Positions 1-4,932 of a stretch of 5,642 bases of DNA are shown piece by piece. The stretch lies in contig JAIRZS010000222.1 in assembly GCA_031267115.1 (NCBI GenBank), positions 1-5,642 on the forward strand, given 5' to 3'. The notes beneath the pieces were generated by a model that did not search any database, was not told the origin of the DNA, and saw only the letters and a list, made by a program, of their open reading frames with translations. Origin of the DNA: Treponema sp. Lineage in GTDB: Bacteria; Spirochaetota; Spirochaetia; Treponematales; Breznakiellaceae. Made by a program: the position numbers and the translations under genes. Position 1 is the first letter of the stretch. Each line of letters begins with the position of its first letter.

Positions 1-380
1 ACATAGGGCAGCTTTGTAGGGCCGTCCGCGTCGGTAAACTCGATCCGTTCAAGATCCTTCCGGTACTTGATATAGGCTTCCCCGATATAAAGCCAGTTGT
101 GGGCGGTGCTTCGCTCCACCTTCATATCAGTGCAGAGGCTTTCCAGGTAATCGTTCATGGAATGGTAGTTAAGGTCTATATACAGCCCCCGGGCCTTGAG
201 CCTGGCGAGCCCCAGCCCCATGGCCAGAATGGACAGCCGCAGCCCTTTGATGGATTCCCGGATGCCGGCGTCAATCTCCGCGGCGTTGTCGGAAGCGGCA
301 TAGTCCAGGCTGATACCAGGGGATGACATTCTTTTGGTCGGGGGCCGGGGGCCGTCATATTCGTTCGGGATAGCTTTCAT
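1..380 (-). CDS. Element-borne hypothetical protein with a helix-turn-helix-like segment (3' end outside window)
   Basis: The reading frame is open from an ATG at 380 to the window edge, giving 126 codons plus two bases; the stop lies outside. A GGAG nine bases upstream of the ATG supports the start. Residues 1-25 are polar and proline-rich. Residues 45-66 look like an amphipathic helix (LRLSILAMGLGLARLKARGL). Residues 75-110 (MNDYLESLCTDMKVERSTAH, then NWLYIGEAY and KYRKDLE) look like a DNA-binding helix-turn-helix, with VERSTAHNWL as the likely turn and recognition helix. From memory this resembles small proteins of Treponema plasmids and islands and, more loosely, the DUF3102 type; no function is established. 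It follows the recombinase gene on the same strand after a 69-base gap, so it is probably element cargo and may be co-transcribed. A regulatory or replication-related role is inference. The codon pattern and good ribosome site make it a real gene. Confidence 0.75.
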   Translation of the reverse strand, partial: MKAIPNEYDGPRPPTKRMSSPGISLDYAASDNAAEIDAGIRESIKGLRLSILAMGLGLARLKARGLYIDLNYHSMNDYLESLCTDMKVERSTAHNWLYIGEAYIKYRKDLERIEFTDADGPTKLPY

Positions 381-394
381 TAGGCGATACTCCA

Positions 395-409
395 ATCGTG
401 CATTTATTT
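395..409 (-). repeat. 15-bp repeat copy between the recombinase and the accessory gene
   Basis: The minus strand reads AAATAAATGCACGAT. The identical 15 bases occur on the plus strand at 1759-1773, so the two copies are inverted and flank the recombinase gene. This copy lies 14 bases upstream of the accessory gene's ATG, just ahead of its ribosome site. It could bind the recombinase (arm-type site) or a repressor. The shared sequence is seen; the role is inferred. Confidence 0.55.
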
Positions 410-449
410 CCCACATATTGGCACGAAATTGAAAAATAGCAAACTGGCT

Positions 450-1739
450 TTATCCAGACCCCGTTGCCCGATAAATACCGCCGTCCTGCGATTCATCCGA
501 CTGTCCCATTTTTTCAATCTTCTTTCCCATCTTGTTGATGTGATCCGCCGTATCGTGCAGATACCGCTTAGTCGTCTTCAGATCGGAGTGTCCAAGCATA
601 TCCTGTATCTGGCGGAGGGGAACCCCGTCATCCTCAAGTGCGGAAGCCAGAGAATGACGGCTGCCATGGGGGACAATCCGCCGCCCCCCCAGGTCAATTC
701 CTGCAGCTTTTAACCAGTACGGAAGTTTGCGCTGCATATATTTTGCCCCCGGCAAACCGCCTTTGGCGTCGCAGAATACAAACTCATGCTCTCCGTAGGA
801 GGCCCATAATTCCCGGATTGCTGCCTGCAACTGCCGGGGAAAAGGTATCTCCCTAATCTTGTGCCATTTCGGATCCCCCAGACTACGGGCTTCGGGGTTG
901 TCGTACCGCTGCCAGGCATGACGGATTATGATCCGGGGAATTCTCCAGTCCAAGTCTTCCGGCTTCAAACCTATTATTTCCCCCCGCCGCAGCCCCCCCC
1001 AGAACATCGCCGCCGCCAGGGCCCGATCCAGAGGATCCGGTATAATCCCCGGTTTAAATAACTTCCTGAATTCATTTTCTTCCAGTATGTCCGGTTCCCG
1101 GGCCTGCCGGGCTTTCGGAGCCTTTATCCGTTCAAAGGGATTCCTCCAGTTTTCGTGGGTGGTTCCATATTCCTTGAAAGCCATGCGGATAAACCGTATA
1201 GCAATTTCATAAGTGCGGGTTCCGGCTATAATCCCGCCGCCACGGCTCTTTACTTTTTCTTTAAGCCCCAGCCTGCCGGAGAAGGCCAGGACATCGGTTT
1301 GTTCAATCTCCGCCATTTTTAGGCCGCAAAACGGGTCCCCTTTTATATACCGGACATATTTTTCCCGATACAGTTCTATGGTTTCGGCGGAATAGGGGGA
1401 CCCCTCCATCATTATCCGGGCCGCCCGGGGGTTATTATCCAGGGATATAAACCTTTCCAGCCAGGGGCCCACCTTGATATTCTCTGTACTAACCGTTGCG
1501 GTACCGATCATGAGTTGATTTTTCAGGTACAGAATGAAGGCCACCGCCGCGTTTTCCGCCGCGGTCATGGTTTCCGGCTCCCGGTACAAAGCCAGATCAT
1601 CGGGAAAGTGGGCAAAGCTCTTACGCTGCCACTCGGCGCAAACCCTGGGGGGCAGCCCCGATGACGGGTTTAAAGTGAGCATGAAAGTAGCGGAATCATT
1701 CCGCTGTTGTACGTTGAAAGACCGTGACGGTTTCGACAT
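450..1739 (-). CDS. Tyrosine recombinase / integrase of an integrative element
   Basis: This 429-residue protein should cut and rejoin DNA at attachment sites to integrate or excise the element. Residues 110-195 form the SAM-like core-binding domain (TIELYREKYVRYIKGDPF region). The catalytic domain starts near 215 and keeps the family residues: Arg251 in GLRRGEI, a Lys at 291 or 294 in the KWHKIREIPF hairpin, His358 and Arg361 in PHGSRHS, His384 in LGHSD, and nucleophile Tyr393 in TTKRYLH. Residues 1-100 may form an arm-binding domain. The start at 1739 is chosen because AGGAGG lies eight bases upstream; an upstream in-frame ATG at 1781 would read through that ribosome site and the repeat sites. 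Length and motifs indicate an intact enzyme. Its start faces the 3' end of the tRNA-Gly gene, as is usual for tRNA-targeting integrases, and the accessory gene follows it. The family is firm; the exact target site is inferred. Confidence 0.95.
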   Translation of the reverse strand: MSKPSRSFNVQQRNDSATFMLTLNPSSGLPPRVCAEWQRKSFAHFPDDLALYREPETMTAAENAAVAFILYLKNQLMIGTATVSTENIKVGPWLERFISLDNNPRAARIMMEGSPYSAETIELYREKYVRYIKGDPFCGLKMAEIEQTDVLAFSGRLGLKEKVKSRGGGIIAGTRTYEIAIRFIRMAFKEYGTTHENWRNPFERIKAPKARQAREPDILEENEFRKLFKPGIIPDPLDRALAAAMFWGGLRRGEIIGLKPEDLDWRIPRIIIRHAWQRYDNPEARSLGDPKWHKIREIPFPRQLQAAIRELWASYGEHEFVFCDAKGGLPGAKYMQRKLPYWLKAAGIDLGGRRIVPHGSRHSLASALEDDGVPLRQIQDMLGHSDLKTTKRYLHDTADHINKMGKKIEKMGQSDESQDGGIYRATGSG

Positions 1740-1747
1740 GGCATGTG

Positions 1748-1753
1748 CCTCCT
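1748..1753 (-). promoter_or_regulatory. Ribosome binding site that fixes the recombinase start
   Basis: The minus strand reads AGGAGG eight bases before the ATG at 1739. This near-perfect Shine-Dalgarno sequence favours the 429-residue start over the 443-residue one. Confidence 0.85.
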
Positions 1754-1758
1754 CGTGA

Positions 1759-1784
1759 AAATAAATGCACGATAAATACACGAT
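1759..1784. repeat. Tandem 11-bp sites upstream of the recombinase gene
   Basis: On the minus strand two units, ATCGTGTATTT (1784-1774) and ATCGTGCATTT (1773-1763), lie head to tail and differ at one base. The second unit extends into the 15-bp sequence repeated in inverse orientation at 395-409. The spacing is one helical turn, typical of cooperative protein binding. The position, 20-45 bases upstream of the recombinase ATG and between it and the tRNA, fits either integrase arm-type sites or an operator controlling the recombinase. No clear promoter hexamers were seen here. Confidence 0.6.
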
Positions 1785-1828
1785 GCCTTTCGTTTCGGGT
1801 TTTTTTACTTTTCAGGACAATGGAGCAT

Positions 1829-1861
1829 AACCTAATTCCTTATCCTATAAGGAATTAGGTT
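1829..1861. repeat. Perfect 14-bp inverted repeat next to the tRNA 3' end
   Basis: The arms 1829-1842 and 1848-1861 (AACCTAATTCCTTA and its complement) are perfectly complementary, with a five-base loop TCCTA. The stem begins three bases after the tRNA 3' end in the direction of tRNA transcription. It could be the tRNA terminator, but no T-run follows on the minus strand, so a rho-independent role is weak. Its position at the presumed junction of chromosome and element also fits a recombinase or processing site. Confidence 0.7.
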
Positions 1862-1885
1862 TCAGCGGACGACGGGAGTCGAACC
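1862..1885. other. Presumed attachment-site half (attL/attR) at the tRNA 3' end
   Basis: Integrases next to a tRNA gene usually recombine within the T arm and acceptor 3' end, leaving an intact tRNA at one boundary and a copy of its 3' part at the other. The recombinase lies directly beyond this tRNA 3' end, so the junction is placed here. The second copy is not in the window, so the core cannot be bounded. This is inferred from layout, not from a seen duplication. Confidence 0.4.
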
Positions 1886-1934
1886 CGCGTCACAAGCTTG
1901 GGAAGCTTGGATAATACCGTTATATGACGTCCGC
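1865..1934 (-). tRNA. tRNA-Gly (anticodon CCC)
   Basis: The minus strand folds into a complete 70-base cloverleaf. The 7-bp acceptor stem is GCGGACG/CGTCCGC. The D arm is AU-rich, with GG in its loop and one U-U mismatch. The anticodon stem CAAGC/GCTTG encloses the loop TTCCCAA, giving anticodon CCC. The T stem GCGGG/CCCGT has the loop TTCGACT. The discriminator base is U, as is usual for bacterial tRNA-Gly. CCA is not encoded. It is expressed from the promoter at 1961-1989. Its 3' end faces the recombinase gene and is the likely integration target. Confidence 0.95.
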
Positions 1935-1960
1935 TTGAATAGGCGACATTCTATGTACCG

Positions 1961-1989
1961 ACTATAATGTGAAAACCGAACTTTGTCAA
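1961..1989 (-). promoter_or_regulatory. Sigma70-type promoter of the tRNA-Gly gene
   Basis: On the minus strand a perfect -35 box TTGACA (1989-1984) is separated by 17 bases from the -10 box TATAGT (1966-1961, five of six matches). Transcription should start near 1954, about 20 bases before the mature tRNA 5' end at 1934. The -35 box overlaps the A of the ATG of the transposase remnant on the opposite strand, so the promoter straddles the edge of the old insertion sequence. Confidence 0.8.
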
Positions 1990-2704
1990 TGTCCCGCATG
2001 CGCCATGAATTCATCAAGATAATCGGTTACCAAACTCGGAAGTATACCCTGCGTATCCTCAACCAGGGGCAGACTCCCCAGGCCCTGCTCGTCGTAAAAG
2101 GCAAGACGGTCAAACTGAAGCCGCCGAAAAAAAGACCCACCAACTGTGCCGGTAAAAAAATCTACACCGACGAGGTCACCGCTTCCCTCCGCCTCATCTG
2201 GGCTTTCTTCTGGTATAAATGCAGGAAACTCCTGGCTCCTCTTATGTGGCAGCAGATAGACGCTATCGCCCTCTGACCGGCCTTCGGTATCACTGCGGAC
2301 AGACCACTTCCGGCCAGTATATCCTCACCCTCACCGCCACCGATGTCGCCTCCGGCTGGATATCCCTCTATTCCCTCCTCAATAAGGCCCACCGCTGGAC
2401 TTTCGCCGCCCTCAAGGACCTTCACTCAACCCTTCTCTTCCCCCTCAGGGAGTTTCACAGCGATAACGGCAGAATTTATCAACCAGGTCATCTCCGACTG
2501 GCTCCGCAACTACGTCTGCCCTATCCCCTTCAGCCGCTCAAGAGACCACCAGAAAAACGACGCCGTTGTTCGCGAGTACATCGGCTATGACCGTCTTGAG
2601 GGGCAGCCCTCCAGGCCCGCCTTGCCGAGGTCTACCGTTTCTTGTCTCCCCTGCTCAATTTCTTCATGCCCACTATGAAACTTGAAAGCAATGAATTTTC
2701 GTAA
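1989..2704 (+). pseudogene. Decayed DDE (rve/integrase-core) transposase of an insertion sequence
   Basis: Remnant of a transposase of the retroviral-integrase-core type that resembles, from memory, Treponema insertion-sequence proteins. The N-terminal part runs from the ATG at 1989 (MSRMRHEFIKIIGY, later KKIYTDEVTASLRLIWAFF) to a TGA at 2274-2276, probably a former Trp codon since PAFGIT follows in frame. Sequence then jumps to the core in another frame (CGQTTSGQYILTLTATDVA), which implies an internal deletion. HSDNG holds the second catalytic Asp; just after it the frame changes, and EFINQVISDWLRNY continues. KNDAVVREYIGYDRLEG follows without the segment that should carry the catalytic Glu. 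One more frame change near 2610 leads to QARLAEVYRFL and MKLESNEFS, ending in TAA at 2702. The expected C-terminal part is missing. No functional product is possible. No matching terminal inverted repeats were found, so the insertion-sequence family is left open. Confidence 0.88.
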
Positions 2705-2745
2705 CTATTCACTCTAGACCTGCCAATAATTGCTAGGCGGGGGTA

Positions 2746-2776
2746 GCTCGAAAAAAATGACAGTTTTTTTTCGAGC
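2746..2776. repeat. Hairpin A1: 12-bp stem with TGACA loop
   Basis: GCTCGAAAAAAA (2746-2757) pairs perfectly with 2765-2776 around the seven-base loop TGACAGT. The stem overlaps the GCGGAG that leads into the next hairpin. The T-run on the 3' side lies inside the stem, unlike a standard terminator for plus-strand transcripts. Confidence 0.75.
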
Positions 2777-2777
2777 G

Positions 2778-2797
2778 GAGGGGGTCCAGACCCCCTC
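2778..2797. repeat. Hairpin A2: G-run/C-run palindrome
   Basis: GAGGGGGTC and GACCCCCTC are perfect 9-base complements separated by CA. Together with hairpin A1 it forms a two-hairpin module. Its 3' arm is part of the 21-base sequence repeated at 4875-4895. Confidence 0.75.
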
Positions 2798-2812
2798 GTT
2801 CAACCGGATATG

Positions 2813-2839
2813 GCAAAAAGTCTTGACAAGACTTTTTGC
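2813..2839. repeat. Hairpin B1: 12-bp stem with TGACA at the loop
   Basis: GCAAAAAGTCTT (2813-2824) pairs perfectly with 2828-2839 around the loop GAC, so TGACA spans the loop, as in hairpin A1, while the stem sequence differs. It is followed by GCGGAG, again as in A1. Confidence 0.75.
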
Positions 2840-2844
2840 GGAGT

Positions 2845-2860
2845 GGGGGCTTTAGCCCCC
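2845..2860. repeat. Hairpin B2: GGGGGCT/AGCCCCC
   Basis: A 7-bp stem with a two-base spacer follows hairpin B1 and GCGGAG. It is the counterpart of hairpin A2 with a different stem, which makes 2813-2860 a second copy of the two-hairpin module at 2746-2797. Confidence 0.7.
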
Positions 2861-2899
2861 CGACTGAATAATTACCATAGATTTAATATTCCGGGCGCA

Positions 2900-2940
2900 T
2901 CCGCGCGCCAGCCTGCCCGTAGGGCAGGAAGGCCCGCGGA
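2900..2940. repeat. GC-rich hairpin in the spacer
   Basis: An inner stem CCTGCCC/GGGCAGG (2912-2918 and 2922-2928, loop GTA) sits within an outer stem TCCGCG/CGCGGA (2900-2905 and 2935-2940) plus GCC/GGC, with one C-C mismatch. CCGGGC occurs directly before and after the structure (2891-2896 and 2941-2946). No protein-coding signal was seen in 2705-3221. Confidence 0.65.
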
Positions 2941-2955
2941 CCGGGCTTTACGCTT

Positions 2956-2987
2956 GTATCTTTTTTGCCTGCGGCAAAAAAGGATAC
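2956..2987. repeat. Hairpin with T6/A6 stem flanked by CGCT
   Basis: GTATC-T6-GCC pairs with GGC-A6-GGATAC around TGC, with a single bulged G. CGCT lies close on both sides (2951-2954 and 2988-2991). The stem could work as a terminator in either direction only if the T-run were outside it, which it is not. Confidence 0.6.
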
Positions 2988-3015
2988 CGCTCCAATCTCT
3001 TGCGCGTCCCGTGGT

Positions 3016-3139
3016 GAAGAATTTTACCGCTATATATCTTACCGCAAAGTCGAAAAAGTAAAAGAAGTAAAGAAGCGTCGTTTGATACTTTACTTAGTGA
3101 ACTTATTCGACTTTTTCGAATTCGCGGCAAAAATTCTTC
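3016..3139. repeat. Long nested inverted repeat upstream of the NFACT gene
   Basis: Three nested arm pairs are seen. The outer pair is 3016-3030 with 3124-3139 (GAAGAATTTTACCGC against GCGGCAAAAATTCTTC, one mismatch and one indel). The middle pair is TCGAAAAAGT (3050-3059) with 3110-3119. The inner pair is AAGTAAAG (3065-3072) with 3088-3095. The whole could fold into a structure of about 124 bases. It is much more AT-rich than the genes around it. It ends about 25 bases before the -10 of the NFACT gene. Elements like ACCGCAAAGTC recur, inverted, near 4833-4844. Confidence 0.65.
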
Positions 3140-3165
3140 ATTCCCTGTTTTATCAGTTTTTTTCA

Positions 3166-3174
3166 TGTTATACT
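3166..3174 (+). promoter_or_regulatory. Extended -10 promoter candidate for the NFACT gene
   Basis: TGTTATACT is an extended -10 element: TGn followed by TATACT, five of six matches. The -35 region at 3146-3151 is poor, which extended -10 promoters tolerate. The start of transcription would be near 3181, leaving a 41-base leader before the GTG at 3222. Confidence 0.5.
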
Positions 3175-3221
3175 CTGGGCAGCAATGATGATCTTAGGGG
3201 CGGAAAACCCGGGGCGGCGCG

Positions 3222-4679
3222 GTGTCTTTAAACTGGAAAGAGATCAACCTTATTTTGGAAGAACTGGAACTCGGCGGTTCCCGGATACAGAAGGTGTACC
3301 AGAGCGCCTACGATGTTCTGGTGTTCCAGCTCTACGGCAGGGGAAGGGCCTTTTCCTTGCTCATCGCCCTGACCCCGGGCGCGTGCCGCCTCCACGAAAC
3401 AAGGCGGGCCGCGGTCAAGGCGGACCGGCCGCTGCGTTTCGCCGAATTCTGCAAGTCGCGCCTTGTGAACGGCCTTATTGAGGAAGCCGTCCAGCTTGGG
3501 GATAACCGGATTGTGCGGCTTGCCGTCAGGCAGGGAAAGAACCGCTGCCGCTGCTATATACGCCTCTGGTCCAACGCGGCCAACGTAATTGTCACAGGCG
3601 GGGATGGGGTCATCCTGGACGTGATGCGCCGCAGCCCCAGGCGGGGGGAAATCAGCGGGGGCCGCTACGAGCCGGAGGCGGGGCGGGCAGGGGGCGCGGC
3701 GGGAAAGCCCCCGGAAAACGCCGCCGCAAAGCCGGGGCGGAACCCGGACGATTATGCGGTACGGGAGCTTCCCGGGCCATCTTCTTTTAACGAGCGGATA
3801 GACGCCTGGTATGCGGAGCATGGCGGCCCCCTGTCCTTGGACGCCCTGCGGGAACAGGCCCGGCGGGCTTACGGCGGCAGGATAGACCGGCTGGAACTGT
3901 CCCTCGAAAAGCTGCGCGTAAAAGAGGCGGACTATGCCGCCGCGGACAGGCTGAGGGAATATGGCGATATTATCATGACCAATCTGGGCAGGATAAAGCC
4001 GGGCGACGAATGGCTTGAAGCGGAAAATTTCTATTCCGGCGGCTTTGTCCGGATCAGGCTTGATCCGGACAGGAAAGGATCGTCCCAGGCGGAGTCCTAC
4101 TACGGGCAGTACCGGAAGGCAAAGAACGGCCTTGGCAATATACGCGGGGAAATCGCCGCCGGGGAAGCTGATCTCGCGCGGCTCAGGGAAACCCTGGAAT
4201 CGCTTTTGAAAGAGGAAAACCCGCTCGCCCTTCACAAGAGGCTTAGAAACAAGGGAGAAAAACCCGCCGGCGCCGCGGACAGGAAACGGCCCGGCCTTTC
4301 GTTCAGGCGCGGGGACTGGCTTATCATAGTGGGCAGGGACGCGGCGGAAAACGACGCCCTGCTCAGGGGCCATGTAAAGGGAAGGGATACCTGGCTCCAC
4401 ATACGGGATTACGCCGGCTCCTACGTGTTCGTCAAACAGCGCTCCGGGAAAACCGTACCCCTGGACATACTCCTTGACGCCGGAAACCTTGCCCTGTTTT
4501 ATTCAAAAGGGCGCAACAGCGGCGAGGCCGACCTTTTCTACACCCAGGTCAAATCCCTCCGCCGGGCAAAGAACGGCCCCAGGGGCCTGGTAATTCCCAC
4601 GCAGGAAAAAAACCTGCACGTAAAAGCCGATGCCGCGCGGCTCAGGGAACTGGAAAAGTGCCGGATAGAAACGCGGTAA
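3222..4679 (+). CDS. NFACT-family protein (RqcH/Rqc2-like, ribosome-associated quality control)
   Basis: Relatives bind stalled 50S subunits carrying peptidyl-tRNA and, in RqcH, recruit tRNA-Ala to add C-terminal alanine tails that mark the chain for proteolysis; older names call them fibronectin-binding. The 485-residue protein shows NFACT-N (about 1-140), a basic, Gly/Ala/Pro-rich linker (about 140-185), a charged coiled-coil region (about 190-335), and NFACT-R (about 360-470) with GDWLIIVGRDAAENDALL, DTWLHIRDYAGSYVFVK and LALFYSKGR. RqcH proteins are usually near 570 residues; the missing length falls where the helix-hairpin-helix domain should be. The DR motif that binds tRNA is read as Asn95-Arg96 in LGDNRIVRL. 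The GTG start at 3222 has only a weak G-rich ribosome site (GGGGCGG); no longer in-frame start was found. The TAA stop is also the first triplet of the downstream repeat. Family assignment is strong, tailing activity uncertain. Confidence 0.9.
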   Translation: MSLNWKEINLILEELELGGSRIQKVYQSAYDVLVFQLYGRGRAFSLLIALTPGACRLHETRRAAVKADRPLRFAEFCKSRLVNGLIEEAVQLGDNRIVRLAVRQGKNRCRCYIRLWSNAANVIVTGGDGVILDVMRRSPRRGEISGGRYEPEAGRAGGAAGKPPENAAAKPGRNPDDYAVRELPGPSSFNERIDAWYAEHGGPLSLDALREQARRAYGGRIDRLELSLEKLRVKEADYAAADRLREYGDIIMTNLGRIKPGDEWLEAENFYSGGFVRIRLDPDRKGSSQAESYYGQYRKAKNGLGNIRGEIAAGEADLARLRETLESLLKEENPLALHKRLRNKGEKPAGAADRKRPGLSFRRGDWLIIVGRDAAENDALLRGHVKGRDTWLHIRDYAGSYVFVKQRSGKTVPLDILLDAGNLALFYSKGRNSGEADLFYTQVKSLRRAKNGPRGLVIPTQEKNLHVKADAARLRELEKCRIETR

Positions 4680-4780
4680 CTATTCAGTCTGTCATTTGCC
4701 AATAAATGCCCAGCGGAGGGGGCGGGAGGAAGGCAAGATTGGTGGCAAAAACCCGTGTTGCTCCCGTGGCCTTCTTCACT

Positions 4781-4798
4781 GAGAAACGTTGATTTCTC
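4781..4798. repeat. Small hairpin GAGAAA/TTTCTC
   Basis: A 6-bp perfect stem with the loop CGTTGA is followed by TTTCCTTCTTT. It is weak as a terminator but could end the NFACT transcript. Confidence is low because the stem is short and AT-rich. Confidence 0.4.
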
Positions 4799-4806
4799 TT
4801 TCCTTC

Positions 4807-4837
4807 TTTGACTTCGAACCTTTGGTTCGATTTGACT
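4807..4837. repeat. Hairpin TCGAACC/GGTTCGA between direct repeats TTTGACT
   Basis: A perfect 7-bp stem (4814-4820 and 4824-4830, loop TTT) is flanked immediately on both sides by TTTGACT (4807-4813 and 4831-4837). The pattern is that of a small insert with a target duplication, or simply a symmetric structural element in the spacer repeat. Confidence 0.5.
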
Positions 4838-4932
4838 TTGCGGTTAAAAATTCCTAAGTATACGCCTATGGGGTCAGACCCCCTCGTTCAACCGGCGCTG
4901 AATTTTACGAATCGCGCTGAAAGGGTAACCGG

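Larger units (their letters stand above)
2702..2807 (+). repeat. Dispersed spacer repeat, copy 1 (short form)
   Basis: The segment starts with TAACTATTCA and, 19 bases in, carries TGCCAATAA. It ends with a 21-base sequence running from CAGACC to CAACCGG (2787-2807). The same start, inner motif and end occur in order at 4677-4895, where the interior is longer. The first three bases are the stop codon of the transposase remnant. The copies resemble members of a small non-coding repeat family, mobile-element-like or structured RNA; which one cannot be decided here. Confidence 0.7.
4677..4895 (+). repeat. Dispersed spacer repeat, copy 2 (long form)
   Basis: It begins with TAACTATTCA, whose TAA is the stop of the NFACT gene. 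TGCCAATAA follows at 4697-4705, and the segment ends with the same 21 bases as copy 1 (4875-4895). The interior is 113 bases longer than in copy 1 and holds the small hairpins at 4781-4798 and 4814-4830. Near the end GGGGTCAGACCCC is palindromic, as in copy 1. No gene is seen in this spacer and no convincing terminator with a T-run follows the NFACT stop. Confidence 0.7.

Noticed and set aside
1740..1781. A longer recombinase start at 1781
   Set aside because: It would put the AGGAGG ribosome site and the tandem repeat sites inside the coding sequence; the ATG at 1739 has ideal spacing.
2746..2776. Rho-independent terminator for the transposase
   Set aside because: The T-run is within the stem, not after it, and the upstream gene is dead; structural repeat is the better call.
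2746..2860. CRISPR array from the repeated hairpins
   Set aside because: There are only two modules, the repeats are not identical, there are no regular spacers, and no cas genes are present.
2810..3061. An 83-codon plus-strand frame across the spacer
   Set aside because: It runs through three hairpins and reads as low-complexity Arg/Ala/Pro sequence; no ribosome site and no family resemblance.
3228..4400. A 390-codon open frame on the minus strand
   Set aside because: It lies entirely antisense to the NFACT gene, is rich in Pro, Arg and Gly from GC-rich complement, and shows no domain; the plus frame has clear NFACT motifs.
4832..4861. Sigma70 promoter for the DapF-like gene (TTGACT at 4832-4837)
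   Set aside because: The -35 matches five of six, but at 17-18 bases spacing the -10 candidates match only two or three of six; the better TATACG lies 21 bases away.
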